From NCBI RefSeq assembly GCF_000723165.1, contig NZ_HG322949.1, positions 4,806,173-4,870,172 of the forward strand: 64,000 bases of DNA, given 5' to 3'. Both the position numbers and the translations under genes were made by a program. Position 1 is the stretch's first letter; each line of letters starts with the position of its first letter. The notes under the pieces were generated by a model. It made no database searches, was not told the origin of the DNA, and was given only the letters and a program-made list of their open reading frames with translations. Positions 19,213 to 31,125 of this stretch are shown here, in pieces. The DNA comes from Janthinobacterium agaricidamnosum NBRC 102515 = DSM 9628 (GTDB taxonomy: Bacteria; Pseudomonadota; Gammaproteobacteria; Burkholderiales; Burkholderiaceae_D).

Positions 19213-20077
19213 GCGGCAGCTTTCCGGCGTAATCCTTGGCGAATTGCCACGCCACCCGGCCTGAACGCGAACCGCGCTGCAAGGCCCAGCGCAGGGCGTC
19301 GCCGCGCGCGCTGTCGATTTGCTGCGCATCGCAGCCGAACGAGGCCAGCCAATGGCCGACGATGTCGAGGTAATCGTCCTGCTTGAACGGGTAGAACGAC
19401 AGCCACAAACCGAAGCGTTCGGACAGCGAGATTTTCTCTTCCACCGTTTCGCCCGGATGCAGGTCGCCGTCGTCGTCGGTCTTGTAGCTGCTGTTGTCGG
19501 ACATCCGTTCCGGCATCAGGTGGCGCCGGTTCGAGGTCGCGTAGATCAGCACATTGTCCGATTGCGCGGCAATGCTGCCGTCCAGCGCCACTTTCAGCGC
19601 CTTGTAGCCGCTCTCGCCTTCTTCGAACGACAAGTCGTCGCAGAAAATGATGAAGCGCTCGGGCCGGCCGGCGACCAGGTCGACGATGTCGGGCAAATCG
19701 GCCAGGTCGGCCTTGTCGACTTCGATCAGGCGCAAGCCGTCATTGGCGAACTGGTTCAGACAGGCCTTGATCAGCGACGACTTGCCGGTGCCGCGCGCGC
19801 CGGTCAGCAGCACGTTGTTGGCTGGCCGGCGCTGCACGAACTGGCGCGTGTTTTGCTCGATCTGCAGCTTTTGCGTGGCGATATTCTGCAAGTCCGACAG
19901 CGCGATGCCGGACACATGCTTCACCGGCTGCAGATAACTGGCGCCGCCGTTGCGGCGGCGCCAGCGGAAAGCGAAACCCAGCTTCCAGTCCGGCTCGCGC
20001 GGCGCTTGCGGCAAGATCGCTTCGACCCGCGCCAGCAACGCCTCGGCGCGCACCAGGAATTGATCGAGTGAACTCAT
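19199..20077 (-). CDS. DUF815-family P-loop ATPase
   Basis: This 292-residue AAA-like ATPase belongs to the DUF815 family, whose function is not established. The Walker A motif GARGTGKSS lies at residues 93-101. A Walker B-like [12 protein letters not shown] lies near 150, and a sensor region [11 protein letters not shown] near 190. ATG at 20077 overlaps the argJ stop (ATGA), and the gene end overlaps mutT, so argJ-DUF815-mutT form one coupled unit. The frame is open further upstream but reads antisense-like low-complexity residues, so it was not extended. Confidence 0.85.
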   Translation of the reverse strand: MSSLDQFLVRAEALLARVEAILPQAPREPDWKLGFAFRWRRRNGGASYLQPVKHVSGIALSDLQNIATQKLQIEQNTRQFVQRRPANNVLLTGARGTGKSSLIKACLNQFANDGLRLIEVDKADLADLPDIVDLVAGRPERFIIFCDDLSFEEGESGYKALKVALDGSIAAQSDNVLIYATSNRRHLMPERMSDNSSYKTDDDGDLHPGETVEEKISLSERFGLWLSFYPFKQDDYLDIVGHWLASFGCDAQQIDSARGDALRWALQRGSRSGRVAWQFAKDYAGKLPHEPS

Positions 20078-21312
20078 GAGCGGTAATCGGCGTTGATGCT
20101 GACGTAATCGTGCGACAGGTCGCAGGTCCACAAGGTGGCGCTCGCGTCGCCGCGGGCCAGCTTGACGCGGATCGTGATTTCGCTTTGCTGCATCACGCGC
20201 TGGCCATCCTGCTCCTGGTAGTCCGGGTTGCGGCCGCCATTCTTGGCGACCCATACATCGTCCAGGTACAGGTTCAGCTGGCCGACGTCGAGGTCGTCCA
20301 CGCCGGCATAGCCGATCGCCGCCAGGATGCGGCCCAGGTTAGGGTCGGAGGCGAAGAAAGCGGTTTTCACCAGCGGCGAATGGGCGATCGAATAGGCGAT
20401 CTTGCGGCACTCTTCGATATTCTTGCCGTCTTCGACGGTGACGGTCATGAACTTGGTCGCGCCTTCGCCGTCGCGCACGATGGCTTGCGCCAGGAAGGTC
20501 GACAATTCGGTGACGGCGGTCGCCAGCGCCGCGTATTCCGGCGAGTCGATGCTATCGACGCGCAAGGTGCCGGCGCCGGTGGCGATCAGCATGAAGGAAT
20601 CGTTGGTCGACGTGTCGCCGTCGATGGTGATGCAGTTGAACGACTTGTCGGCGGCCTGCTTCACCAGGTGGTCCAGCACCGGCTGCGCCACGCTGGCATC
20701 GAACGCCAAAAAGCCCAGCATGGTCGCCATGTTCGGCTTGATCATGCCGGCGCCCTTGCTGATGCCGGTCAGGGTCACCGTGTGGCCAAGGATGTCGACC
20801 GTGCGCGAGCCGGCTTTGGGCTGGGTGTCTGTGGTCATGATGGCTTCGGCGGCCGAGAACCAGTTGTCGGCGGTCAGCGCGGCGACCGCTTGCGGCAAGC
20901 CCGCCACCAGGCGCTGCACCGGCAGCGGCTCCAGGATCACGCCGGTCGAAAACGGCAGGATCTGTTCCGGCGCGCAATCGAGCAATGCGGCCAGCGCAGC
21001 GCACGAGGCGTGCGCATCGGCCAGGCCGGATGCGCCGGTGCCGGCATTGGCGTTGCCGGTATTGACCAGCAGCGCGCGAATCGGCGCGGCGCCGGCGGTC
21101 ACGCCGGCCAGGTTGGCTTTCGCCACTTGCACCGGCGCGGCGCAAAAACGGTTCAGCGTGAATACGCCCGATACCGACGCCGTCGGCGCCAGTTTCAAGA
21201 CCAGCAAATCCTTGCGGTTCGGTTTCTTGATACCGGCTTCGGCGACGCCGATGTCGATGCCGGCGACGGCTTTCAAGTCAGCGGCGACGGGTTTGGGGGA
21301 ATTGACGGCCAT
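20074..21312 (-). CDS. argJ: Bifunctional ornithine acetyltransferase / N-acetylglutamate synthase ArgJ
   Basis: This 412-residue enzyme transfers acetyl from N-acetylornithine to glutamate, closing the cyclic arginine pathway; bifunctional members also use acetyl-CoA. The autoprocessing site is in [10 protein letters not shown] (nucleophile Thr near residue 199). The conserved [10 protein letters not shown] near 225 and the C-terminal [24 protein letters not shown] are present. Whether it is mono- or bifunctional cannot be decided from sequence alone. It is the first gene of the coupled argJ-DUF815-mutT unit. Confidence 0.93.
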   Translation of the reverse strand: MAVNSPKPVAADLKAVAGIDIGVAEAGIKKPNRKDLLVLKLAPTASVSGVFTLNRFCAAPVQVAKANLAGVTAGAAPIRALLVNTGNANAGTGASGLADAHASCAALAALLDCAPEQILPFSTGVILEPLPVQRLVAGLPQAVAALTADNWFSAAEAIMTTDTQPKAGSRTVDILGHTVTLTGISKGAGMIKPNMATMLGFLAFDASVAQPVLDHLVKQAADKSFNCITIDGDTSTNDSFMLIATGAGTLRVDSIDSPEYAALATAVTELSTFLAQAIVRDGEGATKFMTVTVEDGKNIEECRKIAYSIAHSPLVKTAFFASDPNLGRILAAIGYAGVDDLDVGQLNLYLDDVWVAKNGGRNPDYQEQDGQRVMQQSEITIRVKLARGDASATLWTCDLSHDYVSINADYRS

Positions 21313-21414
21313 ATGAGTTCTTTAGCGTGGAAAGTGGTGGAAATGGAGCCGCTATTGTAATCCCATAATTGCCGCGTGCGCGGCGTCAATATGGCCGCGC
21401 GCTTTTGATCGGCG

Positions 21415-21449
21415 AAAAAAAAGCGGAGCACCGAAGTTCCCCGCTTTTT
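21415..21449 (-). terminator. Rho-independent terminator of secA
   Basis: The stem AAAAAGCGG (21418-21426) pairs with CCGCTTTTT (21441-21449). Read on the minus strand it is followed by a run of eight T at 21415-21422, 21 bases after the secA stop. The plus strand also carries a T-run, so it may work in both directions. Confidence 0.8.
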
Positions 21450-21469
21450 GGCGCCTCAAACTAGCCGGC

Positions 21470-24229
<2,760 letters not shown>

Positions 24230-24478
24230 GCTTGAATTCTTGAAAAAACGCCGTTAAAAAAAGCTCGCTTGGTGACAACTAGGCAAAAATCGCGTTACCG
24301 CACGGAGTTCGAGTATGGCAAAAGACGATGATTTTATCATGCGACGCAGCCAAGATTGGGATATTGGCCTATATAACAATAGGGCGATGATAAACAATGT
24401 CGGCCAATTCCGGAAATTTATTCACTTCCGGCCGCCGCGCCGGCATGCCCCGCTCGCCAGCCGGCGGGCAACTGTGAT

Positions 24479-24985
24479 ATGTTGCGCGCTATGCGATCCC
24501 CCACTTTTTTCCAGGCGCCGCGCCGCAAGTTCAACCAGCCCGTCAGCGGCGCCACCGACTTTTTGCGCAGCAACGCCACCATGGCGTCGCTGCTGCCGAC
24601 CGTCGCCCGGCTGGCGTCGCTGCAAAAAGATTGCGCACAAGCGTTGCCGGCCATGTTCAGCCAGTGCGACATCCTGCAATTCGAGGGCGGACACCTGGTG
24701 CTGGCGACGCCGAACGCGGCGGTGGCGGCCAAATTGAAGCAGCAATTACCGAAATTGCAAGCCGAGCTGGAAAAACGCGGCTGGCAGATTTTCGCCATCA
24801 AGCTGAAAGTGCAAGTGATTAAAAGCATCGCGCCGGTGGTCTATACCCGGGCGCTGGTGTTGCCGGAAAAGGCGATGTCGGCGCTGGATGAATTGAGCAA
24901 TACCTTGCCGGCGTCGAAACAGAACCAGGACTTGATCGCGGCGCTACGGGCGCTGGTGCAGCGCCACCGCGATCCATCAGACTAA
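24479..24985 (+). CDS. DUF721 (DciA-like) protein
   Basis: This 168-residue DUF721-family protein may be related to DciA, which loads the replicative helicase in bacteria lacking DnaC/DnaI. The family-type region spans about residues 25-110 (ATMASLLPTVARLASLQKDC, then the LVLATPNAAVAAKLKQQLP segment). The C-terminal 50 residues are variable and helical. ATG at 24479 is used; ATG at 24491 is an alternative. It diverges from secA and converges on lpxC with two bases between the stops. The helicase-loader role is inferred from the family only. Confidence 0.75.
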   Translation: MLRAMRSPTFFQAPRRKFNQPVSGATDFLRSNATMASLLPTVARLASLQKDCAQALPAMFSQCDILQFEGGHLVLATPNAAVAAKLKQQLPKLQAELEKRGWQIFAIKLKVQVIKSIAPVVYTRALVLPEKAMSALDELSNTLPASKQNQDLIAALRALVQRHRDPSD

Positions 24986-24987
24986 CG

Positions 24988-25923
24988 TCAAGTTAGCGAC
25001 CACTCGCGTTCCATCTGCCTCAGATACGATTGCGGCGCCGCCTCATTGGTATCGAACGACACGACTTCATAGGCGTCCGGCTGTTGCAGCAAGGCCAGCA
25101 GCAGCTGGTTATTCAGCGCGTGGCCGGATTTATGCGCCGTGTAGCTGGCCAGCAAGGGATGGCCGATCAGGTACAAGTCGCCGATCGCGTCGAGTATCTT
25201 GTGGCGCACGAATTCATCTTCATAGCGCAGGCCGTCCGAATTGAGGATACGGTATTCATCCATGACGATGGCGTTTTCCAGCGAACCGCCACGCGCCAGT
25301 CCCATGCCGCGCAAGCTTTCGACGTCCTGCATGAAACCGAAGGTGCGCGCGCGCGCCACATCGTGCACATACGACACGTCGCCGAAATCGACTGTCGCGC
25401 GCTGCGTCGTGCCATCGACCGCCGGATGGTTAAATTCAATGAAAAAGTCCAGCTTAAAACCTTCGTGCGGACTCAGACAGGCCCATTTTTCGGCGTCGCC
25501 TTTGCCGTGGCGCACTTCCACCGGCTTGATCACACGGATGAATTTTTTCGCCGCCGCCTGCTCTTCGACGCCCGATTGTTGCAACAGGAACACAAAAGAA
25601 GACGCGGAACCGTCCATGATCGGAATTTCCTCGGCGCTGACGTCGATATACATATTGTCGATGCCGAGGCCGGCCGCGGCCGACATCAAGTGCTCGACCG
25701 TCGACACCCGCGCGCCATCCTTGATCAGCACCGAGGCCATGCGCGTATCGCCGACCGCCATCGCGCTGGCGGGAAATTCCACCACCGGCGTCAAGTCGAC
25801 GCGACGGAACACGATGCCGGTATCGATCGCCGCCGGCCGCAAGGTCAGTTCGACCTTGGTGCCCGAGTGCAAACCGACGCCGACTGTACGGACCAATTGT
25901 TTGATAGTGCGTTGTTTTAACAT
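24988..25923 (-). CDS. lpxC: UDP-3-O-acyl-N-acetylglucosamine deacetylase LpxC
   Basis: This 311-residue zinc amidase performs the committed step of lipid A synthesis. The zinc ligands are visible as His78 in STVEHLMSA and the HKILDAIGD motif (His near 237, Asp near 241). The catalytic region with EIPIMDGSA lies near residue 100. The length is normal for the family. In many betaproteobacteria it follows ftsZ closely; here the accessory block 25992-30838 and the peroxiredoxin separate them. Confidence 0.96.
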   Translation of the reverse strand: MLKQRTIKQLVRTVGVGLHSGTKVELTLRPAAIDTGIVFRRVDLTPVVEFPASAMAVGDTRMASVLIKDGARVSTVEHLMSAAAGLGIDNMYIDVSAEEIPIMDGSASSFVFLLQQSGVEEQAAAKKFIRVIKPVEVRHGKGDAEKWACLSPHEGFKLDFFIEFNHPAVDGTTQRATVDFGDVSYVHDVARARTFGFMQDVESLRGMGLARGGSLENAIVMDEYRILNSDGLRYEDEFVRHKILDAIGDLYLIGHPLLASYTAHKSGHALNNQLLLALLQQPDAYEVVSFDTNEAAPQSYLRQMEREWSLT

Positions 25924-25991
25924 CCGTCGATTATATCAATTTGGCGTTTTCTCGTTGCGGCCCAGAATTTTCTACGCCAGAAAAACCACAA

Positions 25992-26873
25992 TCACGGATG
26001 TTCGCTGTCGATATGCACCGCCTCGCGCCGCACCAGGTAGATGCCGCTGGCAATGATAATCCCCGCGCCGAGCAAGGTATATTCATCCGGCAAGGTGCGC
26101 CATAGCAACCAATCCAGGCCCATGCCCCAGGCCAATGCCGAATATTCGAACGGCGCCACGCTTGACGCCTTGCCCGTGCGAAACGCCTCGGTAATCGCCA
26201 ATTGCCCCAGGAAACCGCTGACCGACAAGCCAAGCAGCAACCAGACATCCTGACGGCGGATGGCCACCCACTCGTGCGCCGACAGCAGCACGCCACCGAT
26301 CGCCATCATCACCATCAGCCAAAACACCATGCTTTCGCTGGCGTCGCTGCGGCTCAGCACCCGGCCGGTGATCGCCGACACCGCATAACAGGACGCCGCG
26401 GCCAGCACCGCCAGTCCGCCCAGCGAGAAAAACTGTGCGCCGCTGGGGCGCAGCACCACCAGCACGCCGCCCATCCCGACCGCGATCGCGCACCAGCGCT
26501 GCACATCGACTTTTTCTTTTAAAATAAATACCGACAGCGCCGTGATCAGCATCGGCGCGATGAAAAACAGCGCATACGCCTCGGCCAGCGACAGCAGCCG
26601 CAAACCGTAGGCGAACAGCGTGATCATCGCGATGCCGAGCCCGCCGCGCAGGAAATGCAGCGGCCAGCGCACCTTCAGCACATGTGTAAACGCACCCCGG
26701 TACAGCAGGTACAGGCACACCAGCGGCAGCGACGACAGCGCGCGCAAGGCAGTCACCTGCATCGCCGGATAGTTGGCCGACAGCAGCTTCATGGCTGTGT
26801 CCATCAAGGAAAACATGGCGGCGGCGATCAGCATCGCATAGATGCTGCGCAGGTTTTGCGAACGAGAACTCAT
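25992..26873 (-). CDS. EamA/DMT-family transporter
   Basis: This 293-residue protein has about ten membrane segments in two EamA repeats (about 10-140 and 150-285), as in RhaT/YdcZ-like drug/metabolite transporters. Typical features are FSLMDTAMKLL in TM1, SLAEAYALFFIAPMLITALSVFILKEKV closing the first repeat near residue 115, and a similar segment before the C-terminus. The substrate is unknown. It is transcribed towards lpxC and separated from it by 68 bases, so some read-through is possible. Confidence 0.85.
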   Translation of the reverse strand: MSSRSQNLRSIYAMLIAAAMFSLMDTAMKLLSANYPAMQVTALRALSSLPLVCLYLLYRGAFTHVLKVRWPLHFLRGGLGIAMITLFAYGLRLLSLAEAYALFFIAPMLITALSVFILKEKVDVQRWCAIAVGMGGVLVVLRPSGAQFFSLGGLAVLAAASCYAVSAITGRVLSRSDASESMVFWLMVMMAIGGVLLSAHEWVAIRRQDVWLLLGLSVSGFLGQLAITEAFRTGKASSVAPFEYSALAWGMGLDWLLWRTLPDEYTLLGAGIIIASGIYLVRREAVHIDSEHP

Positions 26874-26987
26874 AACGGCCCATAAAATGCATCCGCTTGC
26901 CGAGGAGCAACTCCATCGAGCAAGCTGTCAATGATCAGGAAACAACGGCCAAACGCGCATGTTCCCCCTGGGCCGGGGTGTTGAACA

Positions 26988-27407
26988 TTACTGCTGGGTA
27001 CACGTTTCTGTGCCGAAACCACCTCCCTTGTATTCAGGTTGATAATAATAACTGGTAAACACCCATTTGTTCGCCTTGTTCTTCGACATGGTGCCGACAC
27101 TGGTGCCATAGTCCTTGCCGCTGGTATCCAGGTTGGCAAAAGATACGGCCACTTGCTTGCCCTTAGCTATCGCACTGCCTTTGTACGACGCATAGTCAGG
27201 CACCTCCATCGTCAACGTGTAAGCGCCGCGGTCGCCGCTACTTTGCGCGGCGGCCAGCGCAACCTTCAAGGTGACGCCGAATGCGCCATCGCGGTTATCG
27301 TTGCCGGCGCAATCGTAGGTCCCACTAAAATTATTTCCCGTAAATGCAGGCTGGGCATATGCGCTACAGGACAGCACAGCCAAAGCGCACATCAGAATAC
27401 GTTTCAT
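26988..27407 (-). CDS. Small exported protein, function unknown
   Basis: This 139-residue protein has a Sec signal peptide (MKRILMCALAVLSCSAYA, cleaved near residue 18). The mature part is a predicted beta-rich small domain with NFSGTYDCAGNDNRDGAFG near its N-terminus and CTQQ at the end. Two cysteines in the mature part (GTYDC, ETCTQ) could form a disulphide. ATG 27407 is preferred over GTG 27410 because AGGAG lies at 27413-27417, giving a proper spacing. I do not recognise a characterised family. It is monocistronic. Confidence 0.75.
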   Translation of the reverse strand: MKRILMCALAVLSCSAYAQPAFTGNNFSGTYDCAGNDNRDGAFGVTLKVALAAAQSSGDRGAYTLTMEVPDYASYKGSAIAKGKQVAVSFANLDTSGKDYGTSVGTMSKNKANKWVFTSYYYQPEYKGGGFGTETCTQQ

Positions 27408-27549
27408 CACATCTCCTAAAAATTAAATAGTGTTACAGCCGCCGATTGCCTCGATATACATTCCAAAGCGACAAGACGCGGTTAACATAACACAAAATAG
27501 TTTTCATAGGAAACAATTTACATTCCGCATACAAAGATGGCGCCCATCG

Positions 27550-28323
27550 CTACGCCAAAGGCAACAGCATCACCAATTTCAATTCATGGCGCCGCGCCAG
27601 GTGCAGCGTCACCTGGTTAAAACTGACGGCGCCCGACAGCGGATGCTGGAAACAGCGTACTCCGCCATCGCGCCCCAGTACTTGCTGCGTTTCCCAGCAC
27701 TGGCGAAACTCGGCGCTGGCTTGTATCAATTCGTCGATCAGGGCGGACAGCGGCGGCTGGTCGGCATGCCGGCCGGCATCGGCGCGAAATTCCGCCACCA
27801 GCCGCCGCGCCCGTTCCGGCCAGTCGGCAATCAATGAACGCGCACTCGCTGCGCGGAACATGAAACGCAGCTGGTTCGGCGCAGCGCCGCCCTGCTCGCG
27901 ATCGAGCCAGCCGGTGAACAAGCGTGCGGCGTCGCGGTTCCAGGCCACCGCATCCCACCCGCGGTCCAGGATATACGCCGGCGCGGCGATCGCCTCGACA
28001 ATCGCGGCCAGCCCGTCGTCGCCCGCTTCGCCGCTCGCGCCCTGGTTCGGGTCGAGCTTGTCGGCCACCGCAAACAGATAGGCGCGTTCCGCCGCGCTCA
28101 GTTGCAGCACTTGCGCCAGCCGGGCCAGCATCGCGGCCGACGCCGACACCGGACGGCCCTGCTCCAGCCAGGTCAGCCAGGTTGGGCTGACGCCGCACAA
28201 TTGCGCCAGCTCTTCGCGCCGCAAGCCCGGCGTGCGGCGCCGGCCGCCACCGGACAGGCCGGCCTTGGCCGGCGTGACCGCTTCGCGCCGGGCACGGATG
28301 AATTCGCCTAATTTATTCGACAT
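27550..28323 (-). CDS. Xre-type transcriptional regulator with MmyB-like ligand domain
   Basis: This 257-residue regulator has an N-terminal helix-turn-helix (about residues 5-85; FIRARREAV, TPGLRREELAQLCGVSPTWLTWLEQGR) and a C-terminal MmyB-like domain (about 105-250; NRDAARLFTGW, RRLVAEFRADAGRHADQPPLSALIDEL, HPLSGAVSFNQVTLHLAR). MmyB-like domains have been linked to fatty-acid or other hydrophobic ligand sensing. It is divergent from the methyltransferase gene. A perfect 24-bp palindrome in the shared promoter region is its likely operator, so it probably regulates itself and the methyltransferase. Confidence 0.85.
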   Translation of the reverse strand: MSNKLGEFIRARREAVTPAKAGLSGGGRRRTPGLRREELAQLCGVSPTWLTWLEQGRPVSASAAMLARLAQVLQLSAAERAYLFAVADKLDPNQGASGEAGDDGLAAIVEAIAAPAYILDRGWDAVAWNRDAARLFTGWLDREQGGAAPNQLRFMFRAASARSLIADWPERARRLVAEFRADAGRHADQPPLSALIDELIQASAEFRQCWETQQVLGRDGGVRCFQHPLSGAVSFNQVTLHLARRHELKLVMLLPLA

Positions 28324-28361
28324 GGTGACGCGGGATATAGAGCATGGGAATATTTCATGGT

Positions 28362-28385
28362 AGTACTTATACCAGTATAAGTACT
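28362..28385. promoter_or_regulatory. Palindromic operator between regulator and methyltransferase
   Basis: AGTACTTATAC, a CA centre, then GTATAAGTACT form a perfect 11+11 inverted repeat. It lies 39 bases before the regulator start and 63 bases before the methyltransferase start, where promoters for both should be. It contains TATAC/GTATA elements resembling -10 boxes on both strands. Confidence 0.7.
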
Positions 28386-28448
28386 TGTCTTGTTACAGGA
28401 TAAAAACCGTCTTATTCTGCATCAACCCTATCTTTGATGGAGAAAAAC

Positions 28449-29216
28449 ATGCAACAGCAAGATGTCATCGCCCAACAATTCGGCACCAGCGCCAGCGCTT
28501 ATCTGAGCAGCGCGGTGCACGCGCAAGGCGCCGACCTGGTGCTGATGCAGGAAGCGGCGCGCCGCCTCGGCAAACCGAATGTGCTCGATCTCGGCTGCGG
28601 CGCCGGCCACGCCAGTTTCGCCGTGGCGCCGGTGGCACGATCGGTCACCGCGTTCGACTTGTCGCGCCAGATGCTCGATGTGGTGCAGCACGCCAGCGGG
28701 CAGCGTGGCCTCGACAATATCGCCACGCAACAGGGCGATGTGACCGCGCTGCCATTCGGCGACGCCAGCTTCGATATGGTGGTGACGCGTTTTTCAGCCC
28801 ATCACTGGTTCGACGCGGCGGCCGCGCTGCGCGAGGCCTGGCGCGTGCTGCGCCCGCAAGGCAGGCTGCTGATCGTCGACATCGTGGCGCCAAAAAACGC
28901 GTTGTACGACAGCACGCTGCAAGCGGTGGAATTGCTGCGCGACGCTTCCCACGTGCGCGATTACCGCAGCTGCGAATGGGGCGCCAAGCTGGAGACGGCC
29001 GGTTTCACGCACCAGTTGCGCAGCCAGTGGAAGCTGCAAATGACATTCGGCGACTGGGTGACGCGGATGCGCACGCCGGCGCCGCGGGTACAGGCAGTGC
29101 GCGACCTGTTCGATACGGCGCCGCAGGAAGCGCGCGATTATTTTGCGCTGCAAGACGATTATTCGTTCACCATCGACGCGGCGCTGTTTGAAGCGGTGAA
29201 ACCGGCGCGGCAATAA
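28449..29216 (+). CDS. Class I SAM-dependent methyltransferase
   Basis: This 255-residue Methyltransf_11-type enzyme has motif I VLDLGCGAGHASF at about residues 45-57, an acidic post-I residue in TAFDLSRQML, a DVTALPFGDASFDMV motif II near 95-110 and an ALREAWRVLRPQGRLLIVD motif III near 125. Enzymes of this type methylate small molecules (UbiE-like and others); the substrate is not identifiable. ATG 28449 is chosen because GGAG lies at 28439-28442; the in-frame ATG at 28434 has no such site. It is probably controlled by the divergent Xre-type regulator through the palindrome upstream. Confidence 0.85.
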   Translation: MQQQDVIAQQFGTSASAYLSSAVHAQGADLVLMQEAARRLGKPNVLDLGCGAGHASFAVAPVARSVTAFDLSRQMLDVVQHASGQRGLDNIATQQGDVTALPFGDASFDMVVTRFSAHHWFDAAAALREAWRVLRPQGRLLIVDIVAPKNALYDSTLQAVELLRDASHVRDYRSCEWGAKLETAGFTHQLRSQWKLQMTFGDWVTRMRTPAPRVQAVRDLFDTAPQEARDYFALQDDYSFTIDAALFEAVKPARQ

Positions 29217-29234
29217 GCATGAGCAATGAGTAAT

Positions 29235-29264
29235 GAGCAACGGCGCCGCATGGCGCCGTTGCTC
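29235..29264. terminator. Bidirectional terminator-like hairpin
   Basis: GAGCAACGGCGCC and GGCGCCGTTGCTC form a perfect 13-bp stem with a GCAT loop. It lies between the convergent methyltransferase and lipoprotein genes. T-runs are lacking. Confidence 0.55.
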
Positions 29265-29281
29265 AGGATTGCTGAAAAGGC

Positions 29282-30838
29282 TTATCGATGGATAGGAACT
29301 TCCTTGCAAATCCGATAAAACCGGATCGGACCAACTTTAAGCTTTTCCACAGGCTGGGAACTTGGGCCGAACAGCAATATCTGGTACTGACCAAGCTGGG
29401 CCTCTCCATTCCAGCGGGTGCCATCGCCGAACGGTCCGTAATTGTATGCCTTGAATGTTTCTCCGGTACATGCGGACATTTCCGCACGATAACGCGCTCG
29501 GCCGGAGCGGTCAGTGGTGGCCACATATTGTTGCCGGGTTTCTCCATCATATTTATTGCGATCCAGGACAAACAGCACAGCCTGTCCTTCGACTGGATTA
29601 CCCTCGGTATCGCTGACTTTGACGCTCAAATCGAGGTAATGGGCCGCCTCCACTCCATAGCCGTCGAATTTCGGATACCAATGCGTCAAGTTTTCACTAT
29701 TATAACTATCATAATCGGCAATAAAGAAATCCGGCGTTTTGACGTGCACGGTATAAGGCTGTACGGCGGGCGCCGCTGGATTGACGCCGCTGACGCGCAC
29801 GATCACGCCATAGACGCCATTCGCATCGGCACGCGGAATACCGTTGAGCGTCAGGGTCCTGCCCGATTCGACCGCGGCCAGCGGTCTTTCATCTGCCCAC
29901 GCATAACTGCCATCCGTATTTTTCCGTCCCAGCCGGATGCCTGCCGATTGCTGCGCGGTAAAGTTAATGGTGATGTCAGCCGAACTTTGGTTGCGCTTGA
30001 GCGGGAAAAAATAATAATCCTGGTCCGTGCCCGGCACATCGATATTCGCGTTCACCGTCTGGTTAATCGGCGCCAACGCCGGCTTGCTGATTTTATCGTT
30101 GACTTCAAACGCATCGAAGCCCTGGCTCGACCACGCGCCGAACTGGTAAGCCTGGCCGCCGGGACCATTCGCGGCTTGCACCACCAGTACCAGCCGCGCC
30201 GACTGGCTGATGCTTTGCATCAGCAGCGGATTGTTCGGGCTGGCATCGAAGTCCAGTTCCACATCGCGGATCTGACCGGTGGCCGGATCGACTTCAAACA
30301 GATAGCCAACCGCATTGATGCCATCCGGCAACAACGCCTTGCTGTCGATCTTGGTTTTATCGTTGACCACGAATTGGTAGCACTTCAAGCCGCCGGCGGC
30401 CGGCGTGCTGTCGGTGTACACAAAGCCGGGCTGGATTTCGGGACAGCCGGCGATCGGCGCGGGAATCGCATCGCCGGCGGCCAGCATACGCATGGCGCCC
30501 GGCACCGCCGCGCGCCGCGCCGGATCTTCGCGATGCAGTTTTAATTGCACGGCCAGCGCGGCATTTGGTTCAGCCTGGATGCTGCGCGCCGCACTGCCCT
30601 GGCCAAAAACGGCCGGCGTCGCGGCCCGTACAACGGGCGGGTTATTCAATGCGGTCGCCAGCAAGATCGGCTTGGCGCTATCCGGGTCGGCGCTATTCTG
30701 GCTGGCCGCCTGCGCGATGATATTCGACGATGCCAATATTTTTGAGCCGCTATCGGCCGGTCCGGAGGCATCTCCGCCGCCGCAAGCCGCCAATAATGCA
30801 CTGAGGCAGGCGCTTAAAACAAGACTGCTTTTTCTCAT
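29282..30838 (-). CDS. Large lipoprotein with pre-peptidase-like and Ig-like domains
   Basis: This 518-residue protein has a lipoprotein signal with lipobox LAAC (Cys19) followed by GGGDASG. A low-complexity linker precedes a middle region (about residues 130-260). Next comes a beta-sandwich reminiscent of bacterial pre-peptidase C-terminal (PPC) domains (NANIDVPGTDQDYYFFPLK, about 265-370), and then an Ig-like segment (VSDTEGNPVEGQAVLFVLD, about 415-485). Four cysteines in the mature chain suggest disulphides. No catalytic motif is visible. It is probably anchored to the outer membrane. The family is not recognised; an adhesive or carbohydrate-related role would be guesswork. Confidence 0.75.
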   Translation of the reverse strand: MRKSSLVLSACLSALLAACGGGDASGPADSGSKILASSNIIAQAASQNSADPDSAKPILLATALNNPPVVRAATPAVFGQGSAARSIQAEPNAALAVQLKLHREDPARRAAVPGAMRMLAAGDAIPAPIAGCPEIQPGFVYTDSTPAAGGLKCYQFVVNDKTKIDSKALLPDGINAVGYLFEVDPATGQIRDVELDFDASPNNPLLMQSISQSARLVLVVQAANGPGGQAYQFGAWSSQGFDAFEVNDKISKPALAPINQTVNANIDVPGTDQDYYFFPLKRNQSSADITINFTAQQSAGIRLGRKNTDGSYAWADERPLAAVESGRTLTLNGIPRADANGVYGVIVRVSGVNPAAPAVQPYTVHVKTPDFFIADYDSYNSENLTHWYPKFDGYGVEAAHYLDLSVKVSDTEGNPVEGQAVLFVLDRNKYDGETRQQYVATTDRSGRARYRAEMSACTGETFKAYNYGPFGDGTRWNGEAQLGQYQILLFGPSSQPVEKLKVGPIRFYRICKEVPIHR

Positions 30839-31080
30839 GACTACCAGTTCTCCCTTTTATTAAAAATCCAGATAAAACATATTTATTTTAATATTTAAAA
30901 TAAAATATCAAATGAATATTATTGTATTTTTATAAAAATGTAAACGAATAGCCAATTGAAAAATTATGAAATTTCCTCTTTAGTATATTTATTTCAATCC
31001 AATGAATATGATTTTAATACAATGAGGATGCATAATGAGCAATTAATCGAAATAAAATGCACGTCAAAAAATCGGCCATA
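30839..31080. other. AT-rich intergenic region upstream of the lipoprotein gene
   Basis: Strongly AT-rich with long A/T tracts, unlike the surrounding DNA. No gene was found. It presumably holds the lipoprotein promoter. The composition suggests foreign or silenced (H-NS-type) DNA. Confidence 0.5.
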
Positions 31081-31109
31081 AAAAAATGGCGCACGCGGCG
31101 CCATTTTTT
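31081..31109 (-). terminator. Rho-independent terminator of the peroxiredoxin gene
   Basis: AAAAAATGGCGC and GCGCCATTTTTT form a perfect 12-bp stem around a 5-base loop. Read on the minus strand the stem ends in a T-run, 17 bases after the peroxiredoxin stop. Confidence 0.85.
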
Positions 31110-31125
31110 ATTGCAGCGAAACAGC

